From: Gemmataceae bacterium
Lineage (GTDB): Bacteria > Planctomycetota > Planctomycetia > Gemmatales > Gemmataceae
NCBI GenBank assembly: GCA_022842245.1
Contig: JALHPZ010000020.1
Span: 1 to 64,000, forward strand
DNA: 64,000 nt
Reading direction: 5' to 3'
The position numbers were made by a program, and so were the translations under genes. Below are positions 34,296 to 42,715 of the stretch, piece by piece. Position 1 is the stretch's first letter. Each line of letters starts with the position of its first letter. The notes below the pieces were generated by a model. That model was not told the DNA's origin. It did not search any database and worked only from the letters and a program-made list of their open reading frames with translations.

Positions 34296-35474
34296 ATGAG
34301 TAACGGAATTCTTGCCGACGGCTATCGATACGCGGGCATCGTGAGCGGCCTCCGAAGCGAGCCGAATCGCCGGGACCTCGCGGTGATCGTATCGGATCGC
34401 CCTGCCGCGGCAGCCGGGGTGTTCACGCAGAACCAGGTCTGTGCCGCGCCGGTGCAGGTGAGCCGGGCACGCCTGCCGCGCACGGATGCCCGCGCCGTCG
34501 TCATCTGCTCCGGGAATGCGAACGCTTGCACGGGCGAGCAAGGCCTGGCCGACGCGCGGCGGATGGCGGAATTGACAGCGAAGGACCTCGGCTGTTCGCC
34601 GGAGCAGGTCTTGGTGGCGAGTACGGGCGTGATCGGCCGGCCGTTGCCGATGCCGATTCTGGAGGCGGGGATACCGAAGGCCGTCGCGGCCGCGACGCCC
34701 GGCGCGGCCGCGCTGGACGACGCCGCACATGCGATCCTCACCACCGATACGAAAGTCAAACTCTCGACCCGCCGGTCCGGTGGCCACGCCCTCACCGGCT
34801 TTGCGAAGGGGGCCGCGATGATCGGCCCGAACATGGCCACGATGCTCGGCTTCGTGATGACCGATGCCCCCGTCGCCCCCGCCGACCTGCATCGCATCCT
34901 CAAGGCCGCCGTCGAACCGACCTTCAACTGCATCAGCGTCGAGGGGCACACCAGCACGAACGATACGGTATTCCTGCTCGCGAACGGGACCGGTGCGCCG
35001 CTCACCGGCGCGGCACTCGACGCGTTCGCCGCCGACGTGCTCGCCGTCTGCGGGGACCTCGCGAAGCAGATCGCGGCCGACGCCGAGGGAGCGAATCACC
35101 TCATCACCATCAATGTGGTCGGTACGCGCACCGACGCCGAGGCACGGACGGTCGCGAAGGCGGTCGCCGATAGCGCGCTCGTGAAGACGGCGGTCTTCGG
35201 CGCCGACCCGAACTGGGGGCGCATCGTGTCCGCGGCGGGCTACGCCGGCGTGCCGTTCGAGGAGCGGGATCTGTCGCTGAAAGTCGGGCCGTACCTGCTC
35301 TACGAAAAGGGCCGGCCGCTGCCCTTCGATGCCGCGGCCGTCTCGGCCTATCTGAAGGCAAATCGCGACATCCCGTTCGACCTGACCTTCACGCTCGGCA
35401 CCGGACGTTGCACCTTCCACACCTGCGACCTGACGCACGAATACGTCTCGTTGAACGCGGACTACACGACGTGA
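34296..35474 (+). CDS. argJ: Bifunctional ornithine acetyltransferase / N-acetylglutamate synthase
   Basis: 392 residues. ArgJ moves the acetyl group from N-acetylornithine to glutamate in arginine biosynthesis. The proenzyme cleaves itself between Ala181 and Thr182 in the conserved KGAAMIGPNMATMLGF segment, where the new N-terminal Thr is the nucleophile. Other family marks: GVFTQNQVCAAPV near the N-terminus, ICSGNANACTG, STGVIGRPLP, and the C-terminal FGADPNWGRIVSAAGYAGV. Length is normal for ArgJ. The stop overlaps the GTG start of the following ABC gene (GTGA), so the two are translationally coupled although functionally unrelated as far as known. No other arg gene is present here. Confidence 0.95.
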   Translation: MSNGILADGYRYAGIVSGLRSEPNRRDLAVIVSDRPAAAAGVFTQNQVCAAPVQVSRARLPRTDARAVVICSGNANACTGEQGLADARRMAELTAKDLGCSPEQVLVASTGVIGRPLPMPILEAGIPKAVAAATPGAAALDDAAHAILTTDTKVKLSTRRSGGHALTGFAKGAAMIGPNMATMLGFVMTDAPVAPADLHRILKAAVEPTFNCISVEGHTSTNDTVFLLANGTGAPLTGAALDAFAADVLAVCGDLAKQIAADAEGANHLITINVVGTRTDAEARTVAKAVADSALVKTAVFGADPNWGRIVSAAGYAGVPFEERDLSLKVGPYLLYEKGRPLPFDAAAVSAYLKANRDIPFDLTFTLGTGRCTFHTCDLTHEYVSLNADYTT

Positions 35475-36424
35475 CGCCGCTCCTGAAACTCGACGGCCTC
35501 CGCCGCGACTTCGGCGACTTCACGGCCCTGCACGATCTTACGTTCGAGCTGCCCCCCGGCCGCATCGGTCTGCTCGGCCCCAACGGTGCGGGCAAGTCCA
35601 CGCTCCTGAAGATTCTGCTGGGCCTGATCGCTCCCACCGCCGGCACCGGTGCCGTCCTCGGCGAACCCCTCGGCGGCGACCGCGACTCCGCCAACAACTG
35701 GCGGCTACGCCGGCTCATCGGTTTCATGCCCGAAGCCGAAGCGCTTGTCCCGGGCCTCACGGGCGTGGAATACGTTACCCTCGCCGGCGAACTCTGCGGA
35801 CTCGGCCGACGCCAATCGCAACGCCGGGCGCACGAGATCCTCGGCTACGTCCAGCTCGAAGAGGCCCGCTACCGGCGTGTCGAAGAATACTCCGCCGGCA
35901 TGAAGCAGCGCGTCAAACTCGCGCAGGCGCTCATCCACGACCCGCCACTGCTGCTCCTGGACGAACCGACGAGTGGTCTCGACCCCGCCGGCCGCGATGC
36001 CATGCTCAAGCTGATCGCCGAGTTGGGCCGCGACCACGGGAAGTCCGTGATCCTCTCGACGCACCTGTTGGCGGACGTGCAGGCGGTGTGCGAGCGCGTG
36101 GTGATCGTGGCGGGCGGCCGCGTGCGCGGCCTCGGCACGGTCACGGAACTGTGTTCCGTCCGCGCCGACCGCGTGCGCCTGCGCATGGCCGGCGACCTCG
36201 CGCGATACCGCGACACGCTCGAACGCAGCCGCGTGGCGATCGTCGCCGACAACGGCCACGGTGAATGGCGCGTGCAGGTGCCGGCCGGCTGGTCGAACCG
36301 CCGCTTCTTCGAACTGGCCTGCGCCGCCGACGCCGTCGTCCGCGCCATCCTGCCCGACGACGAAACGCTCGAAGAACTCTTCCTGCGGATGGTGCAACCC
36401 GACGCGACGGCACCCGAAAAGTGA
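35471..36424 (+). CDS. ABC transporter ATP-binding protein
   Basis: 317 residues with a GTG start at 35471 overlapping the argJ stop. Seen: Walker A GPNGAGKST, the Q-loop region, a signature YSAGMKQRVKLAQAL (SAGMK instead of the usual LSGGQ), Walker B LLLLDEPTSGLDP and the switch His in ILSTHLLAD. The C-terminal third (RVRLRMAGDLARYRDTLERS) is the regulatory extension seen in exporters of the ABC-2 or gliding type. A membrane partner would be expected next, but the downstream gene is unrelated, so the permease must be encoded elsewhere. Substrate unknown. Confidence 0.9.
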   Translation: MTPLLKLDGLRRDFGDFTALHDLTFELPPGRIGLLGPNGAGKSTLLKILLGLIAPTAGTGAVLGEPLGGDRDSANNWRLRRLIGFMPEAEALVPGLTGVEYVTLAGELCGLGRRQSQRRAHEILGYVQLEEARYRRVEEYSAGMKQRVKLAQALIHDPPLLLLDEPTSGLDPAGRDAMLKLIAELGRDHGKSVILSTHLLADVQAVCERVVIVAGGRVRGLGTVTELCSVRADRVRLRMAGDLARYRDTLERSRVAIVADNGHGEWRVQVPAGWSNRRFFELACAADAVVRAILPDDETLEELFLRMVQPDATAPEK

Positions 36425-36515
36425 GTCCGCCGCCGGCGCGCCACCCCCCGCCGGACCCACTCGCGATTTCCGGAAGCACTTCCGTCAGATAACGACTTGC
36501 GTCGATTCCGACGAT
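36422..36515. repeat. Dispersed palindromic repeat, copy 2
   Basis: Reverse-complement counterpart of 19131-19221: GAGTCCGCCGCCGGCGCGCC followed by CCCCCCGCCGGACCCACTC, and at the far end TTGCGTCGATTCC. It begins within the stop codon of the ABC gene and fills most of the gap to the LOG gene. Confidence 0.65.
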
Positions 36516-36601
36516 TGGTGGAACGAAAAAACGACGACCGACAACGCCGGCTTCCGCCGCCATCGGGTTATAGTTCAGTAAATTCATCCGCGAGGTGCCG
36601 T

Positions 36602-37186
36602 ATGCGTTCCGTTTGCGTCTTCTGCGGGTCCGCGTCGGGCGGGAATCCGGTCTTCGCCGAAACGGCGCGGGCGCTGGGCGCGGAACTGGCGCGCCGCGGC
36701 CTCGCACTCGTCTATGGCGGCGGACGCATCGGACTCATGGGCGAAGTCGCCATCGCCGCCAAGGCCGCTGGCGGCACCGTCGTCGGCGTCATTCCCGAAC
36801 GCCTCGCCGCCAAGGAAATCGCCTACGACGACGCCAGCGAGTTGATCGTCGTGAACACCATGCACACGCGCAAGGCCATCATGGCCGACCGCGCCGACGC
36901 CTTCCTCGCCCTCCCCGGCGGCTTCGGAACACTCGAAGAACTCTTCGAAATCCTCACATGGGCCCAGCTCGGCATTCACGCCAAGCCCGTCGGCCTGCTG
37001 GATGTCGCCGGCTTCTACACCCCGCTCCTCGCGTGGCTCGACACCGCCGTCGCCGCCGGCTTCCTCAAACCGAAACATCGGGATTTGCTCATCGTGCGAA
37101 GCGACGGGACCGCGTTGCTGGACGCGTTGAACGACTGGCGGCCGCCGACGCCGACGGAGAAATGGATGACCCCGGCCGGCCGATGA
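36602..37186 (+). CDS. LOG family protein (TIGR00730), putative cytokinin riboside phosphate phosphoribohydrolase
   Basis: 194 residues from the ATG at 36602, with GAGG about 8 bases upstream. A Rossmann-type nucleotide-binding protein with VCVFCGSASGGNP at the N-terminus, VYGGGRIGLMGEVA, MHTRKAIMADRADAF and the family signature PGGFGTLEELFE. LOG proteins hydrolyse N6-substituted AMP to free base; in bacteria the physiological substrate is often unknown. The TGA stop sits in the 3-base loop of a perfect 10-bp hairpin (37174-37196). Confidence 0.9.
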   Translation: MRSVCVFCGSASGGNPVFAETARALGAELARRGLALVYGGGRIGLMGEVAIAAKAAGGTVVGVIPERLAAKEIAYDDASELIVVNTMHTRKAIMADRADAFLALPGGFGTLEELFEILTWAQLGIHAKPVGLLDVAGFYTPLLAWLDTAVAAGFLKPKHRDLLIVRSDGTALLDALNDWRPPTPTEKWMTPAGR

Positions 37187-37196
37187 TCGGCCGGCC
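37174..37196 (+). terminator. Hairpin enclosing the stop codon of the LOG gene
   Basis: GGCCGGCCGA (37174-37183) and TCGGCCGGCC (37187-37196) form a perfect 10-bp stem whose loop is TGA, the stop codon itself. There is no T-tract, so termination is uncertain. Confidence 0.4.
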
Positions 37197-37213
37197 CAAA
37201 GAGTGCGTCAGGT

Positions 37214-37370
37214 TTGTTGGTGGGACCGTAGCCAAGGCCGTAGCCAAGACGGTTGGCGTTTTTCAGTCTGAAGGTCCGATGTGTTGGTAGGACCGTAGCC
37301 AAGACGGTTGGCGTTTTTCAGTCTGAAGGTCTGATGTGTTGGTAGGACCGTAGCCAAGACCGATGGCCCT
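37214..37370. repeat. Tandem repeat, 55-bp unit, about 2.5 copies
   Basis: The unit TGTTGGTAGGACCGTAGCCA and following sequence begins at 37214, 37282 and 37337. The spacing of the last two is 55 bases; the first unit is longer because GTAGCCAAG is duplicated inside it. Each unit ends in a TTCAGTCTGAAGG mini-palindrome related to the adjoining inverted repeat element. Confidence 0.8.
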
Positions 37371-37598
37371 CTTCAGTCCGAAGGACTGGGAGTGCGTAGC
37401 CCAGGGCGAGCCGTCTTCGGCGACGCCCTGGGTGGTCCGTTGAAATTCATGGCAGTCCGAAGGACTGCGACAGATCCCCGAACAATGAGCGTTTTTGTCT
37501 CAGCCCTTCGGGCTGAATGTTTCGTTTGGCGTAACCCAGGGCGTCGTCGCAAAGCCTCCTCGCCCTGGGCTAAGCACTCCCAGTCCTTCGGACTGAAG
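37371..37598. repeat. MITE-like element with about 64-bp inverted terminal arms, copy 1
   Basis: The left arm 37371-37433 starts CTTCAGTCCGAAGGACTGGG and contains GCCCAGGGCGAG and CGACGCCCTGGGT. The right arm 37534-37598 is its near reverse complement, ending in CCAGTCCTTCGGACTGAAG. The interior contains two smaller hairpins (GCAGTCCGAAGGACTGC and CAGCCCTTCGGGCTG). No transposase ORF is present. Together with the tandem repeat it fills the 540-base gap 37187-37726. Confidence 0.8.
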
Positions 37599-37726
37599 AC
37601 GGAAAACGAAAGTCTGACGATGGAAGACGGGAGACACGTGCACGGAAGTCTGTTGACGGAAGTCTGAAAACGGAAGACGCGCGGACGGAACCTATCGTCT
37701 ACCAACTTTCGTGACGCTCCCCTCGC

Positions 37727-39175
37727 TCAATAATTCAACTGGAATTGCGCCCGGATCACGCTTCCGTCGAAGTTCCGGTACGGCACCATGCCCGGCGTAT
37801 TGATTGCGTTCAGGTTCACGCCGTCGACGAAGCTGTACTCGAGAACGAGTTCCATCTCGCGGAAGATCTGCCACTCGACGCCGAGGTCGAGCTGATCGTG
37901 CCGGCCGTAGGGGGCGTTTGCCACCGAGCGGTAGCCGCCCTCGTAGTGCTGGAAGCGGACGTACGGCGTGACGATGCCGTAGCAGTTCGTTTCGATCTTA
38001 TACATTCCCATCGCGTAGCCACCATTGAGGGTGCGGGGAACGACGGCCGTCTGGGCGTCGTTCAATCCCGGCCCCGTGCCCCAGTTCCATTCCGCCTGGA
38101 AGCCGAACGGCTGCGGGTAGTACACGAACGTGGCGCCGATGCGGCGATCGACCTGCCCGCGGCGATCGCCGCTCGTGCGCGTGCCGGCCGGGATGATCGA
38201 CGGCCCCATCCCGAGCGCCCGGATGCTCGCGCCCTCCACGAGGTATTCGCCGGTGTAGCCTTGAATGCTCGCTTCCACGACCTGCCCGTTGGCGAGCTGC
38301 ATCGGCCAGGTGAAACGGGCGACGGTGTGCAGGTTCAGGTTCTGTTCGAAGAGCTGGCCGCCCTGACCGTTGTAGAAGCCGAGGCCGAGGATGCCGTAGT
38401 TGCCCGACCCCTTCAGCCCGCCGTCGACGAGGTTGCGCAGGAGTTCCTGCTTCTCCTTCGGGGTCCAGTAGTAGAAGACGCCGAGGTCGCGCTCGTTCGG
38501 GCTGACGCCGGTGTTGATGCCGTCGGTACGGTCGAGCGGGACGCGGTTCTGGCTCGATTGCATGTTCTCGAAGCCGTAGGGGACCTTCGACAGGCCGACG
38601 CGGAAACGGTGGACGCGCTCGGCATCGAGGTGCACATCGCCATAGAGGTCGCGCAGCTGGGCGAAGAAGACGCTCGTGTTGCTGCCCGGAATGACGGCGG
38701 CGAAGTCGGGCTGGATGTAGATGGACAGGTGGTCGCTGACGTCGCCGAAGAGGATGATCCGGTTCCGGCGGATGGAGAAGTTCTCGGCGGTGCCGTTGAC
38801 GGAGCGGTCGGCGAGGAGGTTCGGCTCGGCGCCGAGGAGATCCTGCTCGACGGTGCGGGCGAAACGGAACTGGCTGTAGCCGCGGAGCGAGAGTTTCTCG
38901 TACCACTTCTTGCCGGACTTCGTGGCGGGGTGGAGCGAATCGAAAAGCGACTTGAATCCGTAGTCGTCGTTCTGATGGAGCGAGTCGGCGAGCGGGTTGG
39001 GCGGCGCGATCGGCGCGGGTTTCGTCTCCGCCGGTTTCGGGTCCGCCGGCACCTCGACCGGTTTGGGCTCCGCCGGCACGGCCGCGGTCACCGGCTCCGG
39101 CGGCAGCACCGGTTCCTGGGCGACGACGGCGCGCGCGAGCGCGACGAACAGGACGAAGGCGAGTCCGATCCGCAC
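37727..39175 (-). CDS. Outer-membrane porin, OprO/OprP-like
   Basis: 482 residues using the GTG at 39175, which gives a proper signal peptide (RIGLAFVLFVALARAVVAQ) and has GGGGA 8 bases upstream; the longer frame begins with a TTG 14 codons earlier. A Pro/Lys-rich linker (PAEPKPVEVPADPKPAETKP) is followed by an antiparallel beta-barrel pattern: SLRGYSQFRF, FSIRRNRIILFGDVSDHLSI, YIQPDFA, VGLSKVPYGFENMQSS, and a terminal strand ending RAQFQLNY with a C-terminal aromatic residue. The RRxRI and KVPYGFE motifs are shared with phosphate-selective porins O and P. Presence of such a porin supports an outer membrane; the solute is unknown. Confidence 0.85.
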   Translation of the reverse strand: MRIGLAFVLFVALARAVVAQEPVLPPEPVTAAVPAEPKPVEVPADPKPAETKPAPIAPPNPLADSLHQNDDYGFKSLFDSLHPATKSGKKWYEKLSLRGYSQFRFARTVEQDLLGAEPNLLADRSVNGTAENFSIRRNRIILFGDVSDHLSIYIQPDFAAVIPGSNTSVFFAQLRDLYGDVHLDAERVHRFRVGLSKVPYGFENMQSSQNRVPLDRTDGINTGVSPNERDLGVFYYWTPKEKQELLRNLVDGGLKGSGNYGILGLGFYNGQGGQLFEQNLNLHTVARFTWPMQLANGQVVEASIQGYTGEYLVEGASIRALGMGPSIIPAGTRTSGDRRGQVDRRIGATFVYYPQPFGFQAEWNWGTGPGLNDAQTAVVPRTLNGGYAMGMYKIETNCYGIVTPYVRFQHYEGGYRSVANAPYGRHDQLDLGVEWQIFREMELVLEYSFVDGVNLNAINTPGMVPYRNFDGSVIRAQFQLNY

Positions 39176-39269
39176 GGCGATATCCCCGAGGTGATTCCCC
39201 GGCGGGCGGATAGCCAATTATGAAGAATCAATCAAGACGAGATGAAGCGCCCCGCTGGTCGGCGGGGAG

Positions 39270-39310
39270 TCTTCGGGCCGAAGGATTGGGAATGCCTAGC
39301 CCCAATACCG
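39270..39310. repeat. Partial copy of the CCGAAGG repeat family
   Basis: TCTTCGGGCCGAAGGATTGG followed by GAATGCCTAGCCCC matches the left arm of the element at 37371 with several changes. No matching right arm is nearby. Confidence 0.6.
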
Positions 39311-39487
39311 TATTCATACGCCCCCCCAAATAATACCGACCGGTCGAGTCATGAGTTCTGATGACAAAGTTCACGGATCGATCGGACAACGTACCGACAA
39401 TTAATTATTTGGAACGAAAACATGCGTTGGTGGACATGGATCGACGGGTTGTCCGACGTGCCAGCGAGGGAGGACTCCGATGGCCCG

Positions 39488-39560
39488 TCTTCAGTCCGAA
39501 GGACTGGGAGCGCTTAGCCTAGGGCAACGCCCTCGGTACAAGGCAACCTCCCCGCAGCCA
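39488..39560. repeat. Second partial copy of the CCGAAGG repeat family
   Basis: CTTCAGTCCGAAGGACTGGG followed by AGCGCTTAGCCTAGGGC is nearly identical to the left arm at 37371 and has the same orientation as the partial copy at 39270. The 425-base gap 39218-39643 also holds a smaller CAGCC..GGCTG hairpin near 39558; no gene was seen in it. Confidence 0.7.
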
Positions 39561-39643
39561 GAAAGGCTGCGACACGGGACCGAATAAACGATTCACCTAC
39601 CTCGGTAACTGACTTTCCGAATATCGATGGCCGGTCGATCGGA

Positions 39644-41290
39644 TTAGGGCCGTTGCAGGCCGCCGGCGGGGAGGATGCCCTGGATGCGCGCCCGCGGCTT
39701 CGTCAGGTCCACGAGCACCGGGTTCGGCGTCGTCACTTCGCTCTTGTTCCCGGCCGCGTCCCACGCGGTCATGCGCAGGTACACCTTCGCCGGCACGCGA
39801 TCCGGCAGCTTCCATGCGAAGCTCCCCGTGTCCGCCAGCCGCACCGGCGCGTCCGAACCGGCGCCGGCGACGATCGCCCCGCCCGTCTCCGCGCCGATCG
39901 ACTTCCACGGCCCGGCCGGCGTCTCGCTCCACGCCACGGCGACGCCGTCCTTCGCCGGGTTCTTATCCTCGATCTTCCACTTCAGCGTCAGCGTGCCGGG
40001 CTGCGCGGCGTCGGCGTCCGGGGCGTACATCTTGATCGACGGCGGCGTGAGGTCGACGAGCACGCGGAAGTCGGGCGCGGCTCCTTCGGCCGGCGGGTGC
40101 TCGCTGATGCCCGCGCCGCTGATCGGCACGAGCCGCAGGCCGTACACGCCCTCCGGCTGCACATTCCCGCGCGCGTCGAGCGCCACGCGAAGCGGCCGCT
40201 GCTCGCCGTCGTGCACGCTCCACTTGTTCCAGCTCTTGCCGTCGTCCCGCGTCACGTAAAGTTCGATCTTGCTGATGCCCGACGGGCCGGCTTCAAGCTG
40301 GTACGGCAGGTCGAACTTCAGGTAGTTCACCGCCGTGATCGCCGGCAGTTCGGCCGACGCGATCGGCGCGGGCGGCGACGTCGATGCGATGGTGTTTGAC
40401 AGGGCGGACGCCGCGGGAGGAATCGCCGACAGCGCCGGCGGCGTGATCGACGGCAGCGCGAGCGGCTTGGCGGAGTCCTTCGTGAGATCGAGGACCGGCG
40501 CGGACGGGCCGGAGGTCTTCGGCAGCACGGGCGCGGGCGCGAGGGTCGGCAGCACGATGCCGGCCTCGCCCGTTGGCAGTTTCATCTCGGGAGCCGGCAG
40601 CACCGATGCCGGCGCGAACGACGTCGACGTCGTCCCGGCGATGTCCTTCGTCTGCGTCGCGGTGTTCCCGGCGAGATCCTCGACCGTCACGCGCACCGTG
40701 AGGCCGGTCGTCACGCTCGTGGCGAACGTCGCCGACCGGCGGTCCGGATTCGCGATCGGTACCGTCTTCCAGGCCGAGTCGAGATCGCCGAGCGGCTTCC
40801 ATTCCAGCTTCGTCTTCGCGTCGGCGGGGTTGCGGTCGTCCACGCTCCACGCCACGCGCACGTCGTCGCCGGTCTTCTCGGCGGTCTTGATTGCGAGCAC
40901 CGGCGCCGTCGCGTCCACGAGCAGCTTCTGGAGCGGGGCGGTCTTCGTCACGTCGGCCGGGTCGCGCACGCCGCTCTTGTAGACGATGACCATGTTCACG
41001 AGGTAGAGGCCGTCCTCCTTCGCCACGTACGGGATCGACTTGGCGTCCGGCGTGGCGGTCGCGCCGAGTTCCCACACGCCGCCGTTCTCGCGGCTGACGT
41101 AGAGTTCGATGGAATGGATCGTGTTCTTCTGGTCGGCGTCGACGTTGAGGTCGAAGGCGAGGTTGCGGGACTTCATCGTCTGGTGGTCGGTGCCGCCGGG
41201 CTGCCCGACGGCGGCGCGGGGCAGCGCGAGCCACGCCACGGCTGCGACGACGAGCAACCCCGCGAGTCCGTTTCGTGCCGTGCCGCGCAT
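39644..41290 (-). CDS. Exported protein with Ig-like (fibronectin/Big-like) repeats
   Basis: 548 residues from the ATG at 41290 (MRGTARNGLAGLLVVAAVAW); the longer frame enters the inverted repeat upstream. After the signal peptide come two copies of a module that begins FDLNVDADQKNTIHSIELYV and FDLPYQLEAGPSGISKIELY, each followed by a SWELGATAT or SWNKWSVHDGE-like strand and then a VDxTxP strand (LLVDATAPVLAI, VLVDLTPPSIKM). A further segment AWDAAGNKSEVTTPNPVLVD resembles Ig-like Y_Y_Y or adhesin strands. The middle is Pro/Ala/Ser-rich linker. It is probably located at the surface or in the periplasm. No enzyme motif is visible. Confidence 0.7.
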   Translation of the reverse strand: MRGTARNGLAGLLVVAAVAWLALPRAAVGQPGGTDHQTMKSRNLAFDLNVDADQKNTIHSIELYVSRENGGVWELGATATPDAKSIPYVAKEDGLYLVNMVIVYKSGVRDPADVTKTAPLQKLLVDATAPVLAIKTAEKTGDDVRVAWSVDDRNPADAKTKLEWKPLGDLDSAWKTVPIANPDRRSATFATSVTTGLTVRVTVEDLAGNTATQTKDIAGTTSTSFAPASVLPAPEMKLPTGEAGIVLPTLAPAPVLPKTSGPSAPVLDLTKDSAKPLALPSITPPALSAIPPAASALSNTIASTSPPAPIASAELPAITAVNYLKFDLPYQLEAGPSGISKIELYVTRDDGKSWNKWSVHDGEQRPLRVALDARGNVQPEGVYGLRLVPISGAGISEHPPAEGAAPDFRVLVDLTPPSIKMYAPDADAAQPGTLTLKWKIEDKNPAKDGVAVAWSETPAGPWKSIGAETGGAIVAGAGSDAPVRLADTGSFAWKLPDRVPAKVYLRMTAWDAAGNKSEVTTPNPVLVDLTKPRARIQGILPAGGLQRP

Positions 41291-41385
41291 GACCTGTCCC
41301 CGCCCGAGATTCCGGTTCCTCCGCTTGTATCGGCCGTTCCGACGGGAAACTTGAAAGAATTGCAAATTCGACTCAAGTCCGATTT

Positions 41386-41465
41386 GCCACGGATGAACGT
41401 GGATGAACACGGTTCGAGAGTTTCTAAATTGAACTCATCTGTGTCGGTCTGTGTTCATCCGTGGC
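41386..41465. repeat. Inverted repeat upstream of galE
   Basis: GCCACGGATGAAC (41386-41398) and GTTCATCCGTGGC (41453-41465) form a perfect 13-bp stem; further copies of GGATGAAC/TGTGTTCATC lie inside. It sits between the divergent starts at 41290 and 41484. Confidence 0.75.
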
Positions 41466-41483
41466 TTATTCTGGCGGTCAACT

Positions 41484-42470
41484 ATGCGGATTCTCGTGAC
41501 GGGCGGGGCGGGGTACATCGGGTCCCATACGGTGAAGTTGCTGCTCGCGCGCGGGCACGAGGTCACGGTCTACGACAACCTTTCGGCGGGGCACCGCGCG
41601 GCCGTGCCGAAGGAAACGCTTGTCGTCGGCGACCTGAAGGACATCGACCACCTCGACCACCTGCTGCTCGTGAACCGCATCGAGGCGGTGATCCACTTCG
41701 CCGCGAGCGCGTCCGTCGGCGAATCGACGACGAACCCGAGCAAGTACTACCAGAACAACCTGCTGAACAGCCTGAACCTGCTGGATCGCGTGCGCCGGCT
41801 CGGCATCGGGCGCTTCGTCTTCTCCAGCACCTGCGCGACCTACGGCGTGCCGGCGACGGTGCCGATCGCCGAGACGGAACCGCAGAAGCCGATCAACCCG
41901 TACGGGAACACGAAGCTGGCGTTCGAGCGGATGCTCGCCGACTACGCCGCCGCGTACCCGATCGGCTTCGCGGCGCTGCGCTACTTCAACGCCGCCGGAG
42001 CCGCGGCCGACGGAACCCTCGGCGAGGTTCATGACCCCGAGACGCACTTGATTCCGTTGGTCATTCAAGCCGCGCTGGGCAAGCGGCCTCACGTCGAGAT
42101 CTTCGGCACCGACTACCCGACGCCCGACGGCACGTGCATCCGGGACTACATCCACGTCGAGGACCTCGCCGAAGCGCACCTGTTGGCACTCGAGGCGATC
42201 CGGCCGGGGAAGGGCCTGGCATACAACGTGGGCCTCGGTGCGGGGGCGAGCGTGCGCGAGGTCATCCGCGCCGTCGAGGAGGTGTCGGGCAAGATTGTGC
42301 TGGTGAAAGAAGGCCCGCGCCGCGCCGGCGACCCGCCGGTCCTCGTGGCCGCGTCCGACGCGATCCGCCGCGAGTTGGGCTGGGCACCGAAGTACCCGAC
42401 GCTGAAATCGATCGTCGAGACCGCGTGGCGCTGGCACCGCACGCACCCGAACGGGTACGCGAAGCCGTAG
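41484..42470 (+). CDS. galE: UDP-glucose 4-epimerase
   Basis: 328 residues. GalE interconverts UDP-glucose and UDP-galactose through an NAD-bound 4-keto intermediate. Seen: VTGGAGYIGSHTVKLLLARG (NAD-binding glycines), DNLSAGH, HFAASASVGES, the catalytic SST (FSSTCATYG) and Y-x-x-x-K (PYGNTKLAFE), the substrate-binding RYFNAAGA, and GTCIRDYIHVEDLAEAHLLA. Full length for the family. It probably supplies sugar nucleotides for surface polysaccharide. It starts 18 bases after the inverted repeat and is followed by a palindromic element that separates it from the convergent Fae-like gene. Confidence 0.93.
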   Translation: MRILVTGGAGYIGSHTVKLLLARGHEVTVYDNLSAGHRAAVPKETLVVGDLKDIDHLDHLLLVNRIEAVIHFAASASVGESTTNPSKYYQNNLLNSLNLLDRVRRLGIGRFVFSSTCATYGVPATVPIAETEPQKPINPYGNTKLAFERMLADYAAAYPIGFAALRYFNAAGAAADGTLGEVHDPETHLIPLVIQAALGKRPHVEIFGTDYPTPDGTCIRDYIHVEDLAEAHLLALEAIRPGKGLAYNVGLGAGASVREVIRAVEEVSGKIVLVKEGPRRAGDPPVLVAASDAIRRELGWAPKYPTLKSIVETAWRWHRTHPNGYAKP

Positions 42471-42518
42471 GGATCGCCGGGTCTGCCGAGTCTTCGTAAT
42501 CCACGGCGGACCGAAGTT

Positions 42519-42678
42519 TTTGCCCCGGAGGGGCAATGGTTTGTAGCCACGGGTGGAGCGAAGCGGAACCCGTGGTACCCGTCAGACTGCCCCTCCGGGG
42601 CAGAAGCGATTGCTTTCGCAGCCACGGGTTCCGCTTCGCTCCACCCGTGGCTACAGCCGGCGGCCCCTCCGGGGCCAA
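42519..42678. repeat. Large composite palindromic repeat between galE and the Fae-like gene
   Basis: Left half: TGCCCCGGAGGGGCA, then TAGCCACGGGTGGAGCGAAG with CGGAACCCGTGG. Right half: GCAGCCACGGGTTCCGCTTC and CGCTCCACCCGTGGCTA, then GGCCCCTCCGGGGCC. A third CCCCTCCGGGG block lies in the centre. The halves are near reverse complements, giving a cruciform-like element of about 160 bases. Confidence 0.8.
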
Positions 42679-42715
42679 AACCAAGGACATCGCTGCTGCC
42701 ATCGGCAACGGCCCA

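Noticed and set aside
32697..35438. 913-codon minus-strand frame extending across argJ
   Set aside because: The part above 34160 is antisense to argJ. The true start with a signal peptide is at 34160.
37214..37370. Possible CRISPR array
   Set aside because: Repeats are contiguous with no unique spacers of equal length and no cas gene is near.
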